A stretch of 64,000 nt of DNA, from positions 62,001 through 126,000 of the forward strand of contig JAALLF010000006.1 in assembly GCA_011087645.1 (NCBI GenBank). The letters are read 5' to 3'. This document shows positions 11,351 to 19,513 of the stretch, piece by piece; the first letter of the stretch is position 1; each line of letters begins with the position of its first letter. Both the position numbers and the translations under genes were made by a program. The notes under the pieces are model-generated. The model was not told the origin of the DNA and did not search any database. It was given only the letters and a program-made list of their open reading frames with translations. The DNA comes from Alphaproteobacteria bacterium (GTDB taxonomy: Bacteria > Pseudomonadota > Alphaproteobacteria > UBA6615).

Positions 11351-12736
11351 ATGTCGACTGCGGGATTACAACCGGTTCACATCATTGGCGGCGGCCTGGC
11401 CGGGTCAGAAGCCGCTTGGCAGTTGGTGCAGGCCGGGGTGCCGGTGGTGCTCCATGAGATGCGCCCGGTGCGGCTCACCGAAGCTCATCAAACCGATCAA
11501 CTTGCAGAGCTGGTGTGTTCCAACTCATTCCGCTCCGACGACGTGCATTTCAACGCGGTCGGCGTGTTGCACGAAGAAATGCGCCGGCTTGGTTCGTTGA
11601 TCCTGGCTGCCGCCGACGCCAACAAGGTGCCCGCCGGCGGCGCCTTGGCGGTCGACCGCGATGGTTTCGCCCAGCATGTCACCGAGACGTTGCTCGACCA
11701 CCCGCTGGTGACCCTGGCGCGCGAAGAAGTGGCCGGCCTGCCGCCGGAAGACTGGGACCAAGTCATCGTCGCCACCGGGCCCCTCACCTCGCCGGCCTTG
11801 ACCGACGCCATCGTGGCCCTAACCGGCGAGGAAAACCTCGCCTTCTTCGACGCCATCGCGCCGATCGTGCACGCCGATTCCATCGATTTCGACAAAGCCT
11901 GGTATCAATCGCGCTACGACAAGGTGGGGCCCGGGGGTACCGGCAAGGACTATGTGAACTGTCCCCTCGACCACGACCAGTTCGAGGCCTTCATCGACGC
12001 GCTGATCGCCGGTGATAAAACCGAGTTCCAGGAATGGGAGAAGTCGACGCCCTATTTCGAGGGCTGCCTGCCTATCGAGGTGATGGCCGAGCGCGGCCGC
12101 GAGACGTTGCGCTTTGGCCCGATGAAGCCGGTCGGCCTGACCGACCCGCGCACCGGCACCCGCGCTCACGCCGTCGTACAGTTGCGTCAGGATAACGCGC
12201 TGGGCACGCTCTACAATATGGTCGGTTTCCAGACCAAGCTGAAATACGGCGCCCAGCAGGAGATCTTTCGCGCCATCCCGGGCCTCGGCCATGCGGAATT
12301 CGCCCGGCTTGGCGGCATCCACCGCAACACGTTTCTAAACAGCCCGCGGCTGCTCGACGGGACCCTGCGCTTAAAGGCGATGCCGCGCCTGCGCTTCGCC
12401 GGTCAGGTCACCGGCGTCGAGGGCTATGTGGAAAGCGCCGCCACCGGCTTGTTGGCCGGCCGATTCACCGCCGCCGAACGGCTTGGCGATAGCGCCGCCC
12501 AACCACCGGCGACCACCGCCCATGGCGCCCTACTCGGACATATCACCGGGGGCGCCGAAGCCGAGACGTTCCAACCCATGAACATCAATTTCGGCCTCTT
12601 GCCGCCGCTCGACGAGAGCGTCTTGGCGGGCATTCCCCGCAAGGAGCGCAAGCGCGAACGCCGCAAGGCCGTCGCCCTGCGCGCGCTCGCTGACCTCGAG
12701 ACTTGGCAAAACAGCCAGCGATTGGCGGCGGCCTAA
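11351..12736 (+). CDS. trmFO: tRNA U54 5-methyltransferase, folate/FAD-dependent (TrmFO)
   Basis: 461 residues, within the usual 435-475 range. The N-terminal FAD-binding motif is [17 protein letters not shown] (residues 9-25), followed by the family block [14 protein letters not shown] and [11 protein letters not shown] containing the catalytic-region Cys. TrmFO makes ribothymidine at position 54 of tRNA using methylenetetrahydrofolate, unlike SAM-dependent TrmA. C-terminal [11 protein letters not shown] and the basic tail [17 protein letters not shown] are also typical. It is followed 31 nt later by a VOC gene on the same strand. Confidence 0.97.
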   Translation: MSTAGLQPVHIIGGGLAGSEAAWQLVQAGVPVVLHEMRPVRLTEAHQTDQLAELVCSNSFRSDDVHFNAVGVLHEEMRRLGSLILAAADANKVPAGGALAVDRDGFAQHVTETLLDHPLVTLAREEVAGLPPEDWDQVIVATGPLTSPALTDAIVALTGEENLAFFDAIAPIVHADSIDFDKAWYQSRYDKVGPGGTGKDYVNCPLDHDQFEAFIDALIAGDKTEFQEWEKSTPYFEGCLPIEVMAERGRETLRFGPMKPVGLTDPRTGTRAHAVVQLRQDNALGTLYNMVGFQTKLKYGAQQEIFRAIPGLGHAEFARLGGIHRNTFLNSPRLLDGTLRLKAMPRLRFAGQVTGVEGYVESAATGLLAGRFTAAERLGDSAAQPPATTAHGALLGHITGGAEAETFQPMNINFGLLPPLDESVLAGIPRKERKRERRKAVALRALADLETWQNSQRLAAA

Positions 12737-12767
12737 CTGTGTTAGGCTATCGACCTAGGAGGACACG

Positions 12768-13226
12768 ATGATGAGCGATAAAGCGCCTTTTACGATGTTG
12801 GGCCTCGACCATGTGGTGTTGCGCATCCGCGATCTGGAAAAAATGCGCGCCTTCTACATGGATGTGTTGGGCTGCACTTTCGAAGACCACGACACCGATC
12901 TCGGACTGTTTCAGGTGCGTGCCGGCAAGCAGTTGATCGACCTGATTCCCGTTGACGAACCTGCTGGTAGCTCTAGCAGCCACAACATGGATCACTTCGC
13001 CATACAGATCGAACCTTATGACGATGAGGCAATCCGGGACTATCTAAGCGCGCACGGCGTCGAGTTGGGCGAGACCCGCATTCGCGGCGGCGCCGAGGGC
13101 GAAGGCCCGGCGATCTATATCAAGGACCCCGAAGGCAACACGGTCGAGCTCAAAGGCCCAGCGGATCCAGCCTACGACGTATTCGCCGGACAGCCCTTCG
13201 AAGCAGCCCGAGACAGCGTCGCCTAG
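12768..13226 (+). CDS. Glyoxalase/bleomycin-resistance (VOC) family protein
   Basis: 152 residues with two beta-alpha-beta-beta-beta modules: LDHVVLRIRDLEKMRAFYMDVLGC (about residues 9-32), MDHFAIQIEPYD with the second metal-ligand His, and the C-terminal IYIKDPEGNTVELKG carrying the metal-ligand Glu. This is a VOC metalloenzyme fold; the specific reaction is unknown. An AGGAGG site precedes tandem ATG codons at 12768 and 12771; either could be used. It follows trmFO closely and its stop overlaps the convergent phytoene-synthase-like gene by 4 nt. Confidence 0.88.
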   Translation: MMSDKAPFTMLGLDHVVLRIRDLEKMRAFYMDVLGCTFEDHDTDLGLFQVRAGKQLIDLIPVDEPAGSSSSHNMDHFAIQIEPYDDEAIRDYLSAHGVELGETRIRGGAEGEGPAIYIKDPEGNTVELKGPADPAYDVFAGQPFEAARDSVA

Positions 13227-14068
13227 TAGGTTTTTCGCAGCGACGCCCAGGTAAGACGCAACGGCTGCGCCGGTGCGCCGGCGGGTAGCGCGAAGGGATC
13301 ATAGTCGGCGCGGACAACGTCGCGCAGATGACGATCGGCGAGCGGCGCGAGCAACAGACCGCAACGCGCCGCGCGAGGCACCTCACCTTTAAGACTACGC
13401 GCCTCGGCGAGCAACTCAGCGGCACGTTGGGCAACATCGCGAACCACCTGGTTCAGCGCCGGCGAGGGCTTGAGCTCGAATAGCGCGCGCCGGTCGACGC
13501 TATGGTCGTGCAGCAGGTCATCGGGAAGATAAAGCCGCTGGGATTGGGCATGAAAGCCGACCGCGCGCATCAGGCCGATCAGCGCCCATGCGGTCCCCAC
13601 CATATGCGCCGCGCGAACCGGCGCGCCGTCGGTAAATCCCAGTATCGCCATAACCATCGCAGACAGAGTCCCGGATGTCGCGCCGGCATAAGCTTCCAAC
13701 GCCGCCAAATCGGCCGGTGGCGCATCGTCGAGGTCATCGGTACGGGCGTCGAGCAGGGTCTCGAACCGCTCCCGTTCCAAGCCATGTCCCTGAATGGCGT
13801 CGTTCAACCCTTCGACCACCGGGTGCTCGCGCACCGTGCCTTCATAGATGCCGCCCAAGGCTTCGCGCCACCATTGCAGACGGATCTGGCCGAGGATCGG
13901 TTCGCTGACCGCCTCACGGGTGCGCGCCACCTCAGCATTGAATGCATAAAGCGCGAAAACCGCCTCGCGCCGATCCGCCGGTACAAACAGCGCCGTCAGA
14001 TATCGGTCGTGATCGTGCGTATGCACTTCGCGCGCGCAGTAAGACAGCGCTGCCTCGCCGTTACTCAT
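13223..14068 (-). CDS. Phytoene/squalene synthase-like protein (NDUFAF6-type)
   Basis: 281 residues from ATG 14068 (an in-frame ATG at 14083 adds five residues). The text HDHDRYLTALFVPADRREAVFALYAFNAEVARTRE and LGQIRLQWWREALGGIY matches the alphaproteobacterial squalene/phytoene-synthase-like family related to the mitochondrial complex I assembly factor NDUFAF6. The Asp-rich prenyl-diphosphate motifs of real phytoene synthases are not cleanly present; a DDLDDAPPAD stretch is the nearest. I infer an assembly or maturation role rather than carotenoid synthesis; no other carotenoid gene is in the window. Confidence 0.82.
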   Translation of the reverse strand: MSNGEAALSYCAREVHTHDHDRYLTALFVPADRREAVFALYAFNAEVARTREAVSEPILGQIRLQWWREALGGIYEGTVREHPVVEGLNDAIQGHGLERERFETLLDARTDDLDDAPPADLAALEAYAGATSGTLSAMVMAILGFTDGAPVRAAHMVGTAWALIGLMRAVGFHAQSQRLYLPDDLLHDHSVDRRALFELKPSPALNQVVRDVAQRAAELLAEARSLKGEVPRAARCGLLLAPLADRHLRDVVRADYDPFALPAGAPAQPLRLTWASLRKTY

Positions 14069-14157
14069 GTTGCTGGTCCACACAAGATTTCATACGCGAA
14101 GTTTATACCGGAGCGCCGGGGCAGAATGGACTCATAGGTTCGCCACGGTATATTTGC

Positions 14158-14163
14158 TATACT
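14158..14163 (+). promoter_or_regulatory. Candidate -10 element for the small membrane ORF
   Basis: TATACT at 14158-14163, 36 nt upstream of the ATG at 14199. No good -35 is visible 16-18 nt before it, so this is tentative. Confidence 0.3.
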
Positions 14164-14198
14164 TTGATTCGGTTTTCGAAACGGGAGGGGGCCCATCT

Positions 14199-14294
14199 AT
14201 GAAAAACCCACTAGAATCACTTCAAATGACAGTCATTTTGGGCGTGGTCATGACCGTTATCATGGTCGTGGTCGCACTCGGCATCGGCGCGTAG
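14199..14294 (+). CDS. 31-residue single-pass membrane peptide
   Basis: A short frame (MKNPLESLQM, then a hydrophobic helix of about 20 residues with two TV(I/L/M) repeats, ending GIGA). A strong GGGAGGGG purine tract lies 8-16 nt before the ATG and the stop is 21 nt before the next gene, so it is probably translated and co-transcribed with the PuuD-like gene. One membrane helix fills most of the peptide. Small single-helix subunits are common in respiratory and redox membrane complexes, but no family is recognised here. A longer frame from 14067 lacks a ribosome-binding site. Confidence 0.6.
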   Translation: MKNPLESLQMTVILGVVMTVIMVVVALGIGA

Positions 14295-14315
14295 GCGTTA
14301 GGGGAGGATACAGAA

Positions 14316-14813
14316 ATGGAATTCGCAGAACATCTAATACGCTGGTTCCACGTCCTCAGCGGCGTCATGTGGATCGGTCTGTTGTGGTACCTCAATTTCG
14401 TACAGGTACCGACCATGCCGAAAATTCCCGACGAGCTGAAGCCGGCGATCGGTAAACATATTGCACCGGCGGTGCTGTTTTGGTTCCGCTGGAGCGCAGC
14501 CTCAACCGTGCTCTTCGGCCTGATCTTGGCCTGGATGCAAGGTACCCTCGGAACGTGGCTGGCTATCGGCCTGACCGACGGTAGCTCGACCAGCGCGATG
14601 ATCGGCATCGCCATGTGGTTCGGCTTGATCATGGCCTTCAATGTTTGGTTCGTCATTTGGCCGAACCAGAAGATCGCTCTCGGCATCGTTGATGCGGAGG
14701 CCGAGGCTAAACCCAAATCGGCGCGCAAGGCCATGTTGTTCTCGCGCACCAACACGCTTCTGTCGATCCCCATGCTCTACGGCATGGTAGCCGCCCAGAA
14801 CCCACCGTTCTAA
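14316..14813 (+). CDS. Stand-alone urate hydroxylase (PuuD) N-terminal-like membrane protein
   Basis: 165 residues with four membrane helices (about 10-30, 48-68, 88-110, 140-160). The starting block EHLIRWFHVLSGVMWIGLLWYLNFVQVPTMP and PAVLFWFRWSAASTVLFG match the membrane domain of PuuD-type urate hydroxylases (DUF989/urate oxidase N-terminal), with conserved His and Trp in helix 1. Classical PuuD continues into a cytochrome c domain; here the protein ends after the membrane part. Whether it acts on urate is unknown; no purine-degradation genes are nearby. A GGAGG site precedes the ATG, and an intrinsic terminator follows. Confidence 0.75.
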   Translation: MEFAEHLIRWFHVLSGVMWIGLLWYLNFVQVPTMPKIPDELKPAIGKHIAPAVLFWFRWSAASTVLFGLILAWMQGTLGTWLAIGLTDGSSTSAMIGIAMWFGLIMAFNVWFVIWPNQKIALGIVDAEAEAKPKSARKAMLFSRTNTLLSIPMLYGMVAAQNPPF

Positions 14814-14840
14814 TCGGCGCGTCATCGACGTGAAATTAAC

Positions 14841-14866
14841 GGGGTCCTTCGGGACCCCGTTTTTTT
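14841..14866 (+). terminator. Intrinsic terminator after the PuuD-like gene
   Basis: GGGGTCC-TTCG-GGACCCC followed by a run of seven T: a 7-bp GC stem with a TTCG tetraloop. It closes the 14199-14813 unit. Confidence 0.93.
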
Positions 14867-14891
14867 GAGCGAAGCTGGATACTACACCGAT

Positions 14892-14958
14892 CCTCACCCC
14901 GAGCCTGTCGAAGGGTGAGCGTGAGCCAATCTCCTACTTCGACAAGCTCAGCATGAGG
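14892..14958. repeat. REP-like intergenic palindrome, copy 2
   Basis: Arms at about 14892-14918 and 14934-14958 carry the same core as copy 1 (GAGCCTGTCGAAG facing CTTCGACAAGCTC) with several mismatches, so this is a diverged copy. It lies between convergent genes. Confidence 0.75.
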
Positions 14959-14978
14959 TTGGCTTGGTGGGAATAGAT

Positions 14979-15374
14979 TTAGTCGACAGCGATGAGCGCC
15001 GCAGCGACCCGGCGGTTCTCGCCGAGCAGGACATTATAGGTGCGTACCGCCGCGCCAGTGCCCATGGGTTCAACAACGGTGCCAACGGCGCGCAGCGCGT
15101 CGCGAAGGCCACGGGGCACCATTTGCATGGTCTCGCCGCAACCCAGCAGCAATAACTCGATTTGCCCATCGGCGAACAAAGAAGGCGGCAACACCGCGTC
15201 ATCGATCTGGGCAAACGCCGCAATATCCCAGGCCGCAAAGCCGGTCGGCAGCACAATCAGCGAGCCTTTATGGACGAGCCCATCGATACGAAATCCACCA
15301 CTACCATAGCCGTCGATCGCCGGTGGTTGTTCCGTGGGATGTATTGTATCAATCGTACTGCCGCTGCTGGCCAT
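14979..15374 (-). CDS. Mth938-domain (NDUFAF3-like) protein
   Basis: 131 residues of the Mth938/DUF498 fold: ainGYGSGGFRIDGLVHKGSLIVLPTG, then LFADGQIELLLLGCGETMQMVP and MGTGAAVRTYNVLLGENRRVAAALIAVD. The family includes the mitochondrial complex I assembly factor NDUFAF3. In alphaproteobacteria this gene typically lies directly after secF and before the phytoene-synthase-like (NDUFAF6-type) gene; here the start is 11 nt after the secF stop, on the same strand, so it is probably in the secDF operon. No catalytic residues are apparent. Confidence 0.87.
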   Translation of the reverse strand: MASSGSTIDTIHPTEQPPAIDGYGSGGFRIDGLVHKGSLIVLPTGFAAWDIAAFAQIDDAVLPPSLFADGQIELLLLGCGETMQMVPRGLRDALRAVGTVVEPMGTGAAVRTYNVLLGENRRVAAALIAVD

Positions 15375-15385
15375 CGCACGCCGGC

Positions 15386-16369
15386 CTAGTCGTCCTGCCC
15401 GTCCTGGGCCTCGGCCGCGACTTCGTTAGCCTCCGCGCTCCCGCCCTCTTCGGTTTCGTCGCCGCTTGAGAACGAACTGCGATTCAGTTTAAGCAGTAGC
15501 AGAGCTGGAACAGCGACAAAAATCGACGAATAGGTACCGATCAGCACGCCCCAGATCATCGCCAACGAGAAGTCGCGGATGATCGGCCCGCCTAAAATCA
15601 CCAGCGCCAATAGCGCGATCAGCGTGGTCACACTGGTCAGGAAGGTCCGCGACAGGGTGCGGTTGGCAGCCAGATTGAGCAAATCGGCGATCGCCAGCTT
15701 TTTGTAGCGCCGCAACTCCTCTCGTACCCGATCATAGATAACCACGGTGTCGTTGATCGAGTAGCCGGCAATGGTCAGCACCGCCGCCACGGTGGCCAAA
15801 TTGAATTCCAATTGGGTGATCGCGAACAGCCCGACGGTTGAGATCACATCATGGCTCAGCGCGATAACCGCGCCGACACCGAATTGCCATTCGAAGCGGA
15901 ACCAGATGTATATCAAGATCGCGCCCAGCGCGAGGGACACCGCCAGGATCGCCGCCTTGACAAGCTCCGCGCCGATGGTCGGTCCGACGGACTCGGTACG
16001 TCGATATTCGTTCACGATATCGCCCAGCGCGGCCTTGATGGCGGTGATCGCCTTTTGCTGTGCGTCTTCGCCGCCATCCTGCTGCTGAACCCGAATAAGC
16101 ACGTCATTCGGCGCGCCGAACTCCTGCACCTGAACCTCGCCCAAACCCAGGGTGCTGAGGGTCTGCCGCAGGTCTTGAATATTGGCCGGCCCCTCGGTTT
16201 CGACCTCGATCAAGACGCCACCGCGGAAATCGATACCCAGATTCAGGCCCTGGGTCAGGAAAGCGCCAACCGAAACCAGGATGAGAATAATCGACAGGCC
16301 GAACGCGATCTTGCGCTTGCCGACAAAATCGATCGTTGTATTGGCGGGAACTACGGTGAGCAATCGCAT
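15386..16369 (-). CDS. secF: Protein translocase subunit SecF
   Basis: 327 residues with six membrane helices. It begins with the SecF pattern (FVGKRKIAFGLSIILILVSV; GLNLGIDFRGGVLIEVE), has a periplasmic P1 region (about 50-135) and the RND-type C-terminal membrane block (YSINDTVVIYDRVREELRRYKK; NRTLSRTFLTSVTTLIALL). SecDF uses the proton gradient to pull exported proteins through SecYEG. It follows secD by 9 nt. The acidic tail (SSGDETEEGGSAEANEVAAEAQDGQDD) is an extension of unknown role. Confidence 0.98.
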   Translation of the reverse strand: MRLLTVVPANTTIDFVGKRKIAFGLSIILILVSVGAFLTQGLNLGIDFRGGVLIEVETEGPANIQDLRQTLSTLGLGEVQVQEFGAPNDVLIRVQQQDGGEDAQQKAITAIKAALGDIVNEYRRTESVGPTIGAELVKAAILAVSLALGAILIYIWFRFEWQFGVGAVIALSHDVISTVGLFAITQLEFNLATVAAVLTIAGYSINDTVVIYDRVREELRRYKKLAIADLLNLAANRTLSRTFLTSVTTLIALLALVILGGPIIRDFSLAMIWGVLIGTYSSIFVAVPALLLLKLNRSSFSSGDETEEGGSAEANEVAAEAQDGQDD

Positions 16370-16378
16370 CGTTGGCCC

Positions 16379-17938
16379 CTAGACCGGCAACTTGGACGGC
16401 CGCTTGCGGCGCAACCATATGACCATCAGCAGGCGCGTCAGCATGATGGCGGTAAACATGGAGCTCACGATACCCATCGACAGGGTCACGGCGAAGCCTT
16501 TGATTGGCCCGGAGCCGAAATTGAACAACAGCAACGCGGCAATCAGCGTGGTCAAATTGGAATCGACAATGGTAGTCAGCGCCCGCCTGTAGCCGGCATC
16601 CACAGCGGCGATGGGTGATCGCCCATTACGGGCTTCTTCCTTGATACGCTCCAATATCAGCACATTGGCGTCGACCGCCATGCCGATGGTCAAAACAATT
16701 CCGGCGATGCCCGGCAGCGTGAGCGTCGCCCCCAGCACCGATAACAATGCCAAGATCAGCGCCAGATTAAATACCAGCGCCACGGTGGCCATAATGCCGA
16801 ACAGGCCATAGCTGGCGATCATGAAAAGGACGACAGCGATAAAGCCAACGATGCTGGCGATCTTACCGGCGGCAATGGAATCGGCGCCAAGACCCGGGCC
16901 AACGGTGCGTTCTTCGAGAATTTCCAGCGGCGCAGGCAAGGCGCCAGCGCGCAGCAGCAGGGCCAGGTCTACAGTCTCCTGAACGGTAAACCGGCCAGTA
17001 ATGATGCCGCTGCCGCCAATGATCGGTGATTGGATATTCGGCGCGCTAATGATCTCTTCGTCAAGCACGATGGCAAGCCGGCGGTTCACATTCTCGGTCG
17101 TCACCCGACCGAATGTCTGGCCGCCCTGAGCATCGAAACGGAAGGACACGATGGGCTGGCCGTCCTGGAACGTCGCCTGGGCGTCGACCAGGCGTTCGCC
17201 GCTCACCACCACCTCGCGCAGCACCACATATGGAATGCGCTGGCCGCCATCGTTTTCGTACAACAGCATGGAGCTCGGCGGTACGATGCCGCTGGAAACC
17301 ACCTCGTTTACCGAGGCTTCCTCATTGACTAAGTGAAAATTCAGCTTCGCCGTCTGTCCCAACAGGTCTTTAATGCGCTCCGGATCGTCGATGCCGGGCA
17401 TCTGGACGATGATCCGCTCCGCGCCCTGCTGCTGAATTGTCGGCTCCGACACGCCGGTCTCGTCGACCCGGCGGCGCACCACCTCGATCGACTGCTCGAT
17501 CGCGCGCTGACGCCGGTCGATGAGGGCTTGCTCGGTAAGTTCCAGGCGAAAGTGCGCATCACCGGTAACCGTCAATGCGGCGTCGCGCTCGATCCCCTGC
17601 ACCCGGTCGCGGGCCTCTTCTTCGTCGGCGCTATCGCGCAACCGGAAGACGACCGCGTTGCCATCCACATCGAGGCCGGTATAGTTGATGCGCGGTTGCT
17701 GGCGGCGCAACACACGGCGTACCTCTGCTTGGATCGCTTTCAGCGAGGCGTTGATGACATCGTCGACCTCAACCTCGAGCAGCAAATGCGCGCCGCCTTG
17801 TAGATCGAGACCGAGATTCACCTGCTGTTCCGGCAGCACCGCCGGTGGGTCTGCGAAGAAGTTCGGCGCGGCGAAGATCACGCCCCACGCGCAGACAATC
17901 AACGTGATCAGGATTGCCCAACGGGGATAATTAATCAT
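16379..17938 (-). CDS. secD: Protein translocase subunit SecD
   Basis: 519 residues, standard for an alphaproteobacterial SecD. One N-terminal helix (WAILITLIVCAWGVIFAAPN), the LGLDLQGGAHLLLEVEVDD motif, a large periplasmic domain (about 50-330, with NRRLAIVLDEEIISAPNIQSPI), and five C-terminal helices including GMAVDANVLILERIKEEARNG and DSNLTTLIAALLLF. It works with SecF in proton-driven protein export. Order yajC-secD-secF is the classic operon, spaced 25 and 9 nt. Confidence 0.98.
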   Translation of the reverse strand: MINYPRWAILITLIVCAWGVIFAAPNFFADPPAVLPEQQVNLGLDLQGGAHLLLEVEVDDVINASLKAIQAEVRRVLRRQQPRINYTGLDVDGNAVVFRLRDSADEEEARDRVQGIERDAALTVTGDAHFRLELTEQALIDRRQRAIEQSIEVVRRRVDETGVSEPTIQQQGAERIIVQMPGIDDPERIKDLLGQTAKLNFHLVNEEASVNEVVSSGIVPPSSMLLYENDGGQRIPYVVLREVVVSGERLVDAQATFQDGQPIVSFRFDAQGGQTFGRVTTENVNRRLAIVLDEEIISAPNIQSPIIGGSGIITGRFTVQETVDLALLLRAGALPAPLEILEERTVGPGLGADSIAAGKIASIVGFIAVVLFMIASYGLFGIMATVALVFNLALILALLSVLGATLTLPGIAGIVLTIGMAVDANVLILERIKEEARNGRSPIAAVDAGYRRALTTIVDSNLTTLIAALLLFNFGSGPIKGFAVTLSMGIVSSMFTAIMLTRLLMVIWLRRKRPSKLPV

Positions 17939-17963
17939 GCCGTAAAGTTACCTTGGCGCCAGG

Positions 17964-18407
17964 CTATTTCTTGGGTCCGAGACCGCCGAGCAGACCGCCC
18001 AGCAAGCCGCCGGGTTTGGCCTCTCCGGGGCCGACCACGGTCGGTCCGCCACCCTGATTGCCACCACCGCCGCCAGACGATGGCGCCGGTTCGGAGCGGT
18101 TGATCACATCGGATAAGGTGCCGCGCAGAACGCTGATTTTCACGCCATCGGCGATCTCCACGACGAGCTCGTCATTATCCTTCACTCGGGTCACGGTGCC
18201 GATAATGCCGCCGCCGGTGAGCACCCGGTCACCGCGCTTCACCACGCTCAGCATGTCGCGGTGCTGCTTCACCTTCCTTTGCTGAGGACGGATCAGCAGA
18301 AAATAGAAAACGACGAATATCAGGATGATGGGGAAGAACGCGCCGAGACCACCGCCGCCTTCGCCGCCACCAAAAAATCCTTGAGCTTCGGCCGGCGTAA
18401 TAAACAT
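17964..18407 (-). CDS. yajC: Preprotein translocase subunit YajC
   Basis: 147 residues from ATG 18407, with GGAG 6-9 nt upstream. One membrane helix (FFPIILIFVVFYFLLIRPQQRKVKQH), followed by RGDRVLTGGGIIGTVTRV, the YajC core. The C-terminus is Gly/Pro-rich (GGGGGNQGGGP; GGLLGGLLGGLGPKK), longer than E. coli YajC (110 residues), an alphaproteobacterial habit. It associates with SecDF. The frame extends to 18488 but that adds a Cys/His-rich leader without support. Confidence 0.95.
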   Translation of the reverse strand: MFITPAEAQGFFGGGEGGGGLGAFFPIILIFVVFYFLLIRPQQRKVKQHRDMLSVVKRGDRVLTGGGIIGTVTRVKDNDELVVEIADGVKISVLRGTLSDVINRSEPAPSSGGGGGNQGGGPTVVGPGEAKPGGLLGGLLGGLGPKK

Positions 18408-18643
18408 AGGAAGTCTCCAGTCTGCGGATCGTAGGAACGCCGGATGATAGCGGCGTGCGGTCGCAATGCAATGGCGCTCGCAACTCAATCACATGGCGAT
18501 AATGCGGCATTTTGTCAATGTTTTCAGCCAATCGGCTCCTTCTGATCCGCTCGACCACGCCCTAGCCGTTGACCGCGGCCAAGGCGAACGATTAGGTTCG
18601 CCCCCACTCCACCGGGCGAACAACATCAAAAAGTGATTAAGGA

Positions 18644-19513
18644 ATGAGCGAGCAGGATTTCGGGCCGTTGTTGAACCGTATCGCCGATGCGCTTGAGCGT
18701 CTGGCGCCCGGCGACCAAAAATCGGTCGATTTATCGGGCGCGGACGCCTTTGTTTGGCACGCCGACCCGACCGGCACCAGCGGCTGGCTGGAGCCGATCG
18801 CGAAAGTGAACCGGCTACCCCTCGACCTACTCCAAGGCATCGACCGTCAGGCCGACATTTTGTTGGAGAACACCAAGCGTTTTGCCGCCGGCCTACCGGC
18901 CAATAACGCGTTGCTGTGGGGCGCGCGGGGCACCGGAAAATCAAGCCTTGTGAAATCGGTCCATGCGCTGATCAACGAGATGAAGCCAGGCTCGCTGAAC
19001 CTGGTGGAAATTCACCGCGAGGATATTCACACCCTGCCCGCGCTGTTGACCCTGCTGCGAAGCCACGACCGCCAGGTGGTGCTATTCTGCGACGATCTCA
19101 GTTTCGACGATGCGGATACCAGCTACAAATCGCTGAAGGCGGTTCTCGAGGGCGGCATCGAGGGACGCCCGGAGAATGTGGTGTTCTACGCCACGTCGAA
19201 CCGACGCCACCTGCTACCGCGCGATATGATCGAGAATGAGCGCTCGACGGCGATCAATCCCTCCGAGGCGGTAGAAGAAAAAGTATCCCTATCGGATCGG
19301 TTCGGCCTGTGGCTGGGCTTCCATCACACCGACCAGGATACCTATTTCGCCATGATCGACGCCTATGTCGACCATTTCAAACTCGATATCGACCGTGAGG
19401 TGCTGCACGCCGAAGCCAAGGAATGGTCGGTGACGCGCGGCGCCCGCTCGGGCCGCGTCGCCTGGCAATATGTACAAGACCTGGCCGGCCGCCAGGGAAA
19501 GCGGCTCGACTAG
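18644..19513 (+). CDS. DUF815 AAA-type ATPase
   Basis: 289 residues, the usual size of DUF815. Walker A is LLWGARGTGKSSLVKSV (about residues 89-105), Walker B VVLFCDDLSFDD (about 145-156), and a sensor-1-like VVFYATSNRRHLLP (about 178-191). The family is a AAA+ ATPase set found beside yajC and pcm in alphaproteobacteria; its role is unknown. GGA(A) sits 3 nt before the ATG with further purines upstream. It is divergent from yajC (236 nt gap) and convergent with the LysM/M23 gene, whose stop abuts its own. Confidence 0.9.
   Translation: MSEQDFGPLLNRIADALERLAPGDQKSVDLSGADAFVWHADPTGTSGWLEPIAKVNRLPLDLLQGIDRQADILLENTKRFAAGLPANNALLWGARGTGKSSLVKSVHALINEMKPGSLNLVEIHREDIHTLPALLTLLRSHDRQVVLFCDDLSFDDADTSYKSLKAVLEGGIEGRPENVVFYATSNRRHLLPRDMIENERSTAINPSEAVEEKVSLSDRFGLWLGFHHTDQDTYFAMIDAYVDHFKLDIDREVLHAEAKEWSVTRGARSGRVAWQYVQDLAGRQGKRLD

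Noticed and set aside
13223..14068. Carotenoid (phytoene) synthase
   Set aside because: Clean Asp-rich prenyl-diphosphate motifs are missing and no other carotenoid genes are nearby; the neighbourhood fits the NDUFAF6-like group better.
15851..16618. 255-residue plus-strand frame across secF and secD
   Set aside because: Spans the junction of two well-supported membrane proteins on the other strand.
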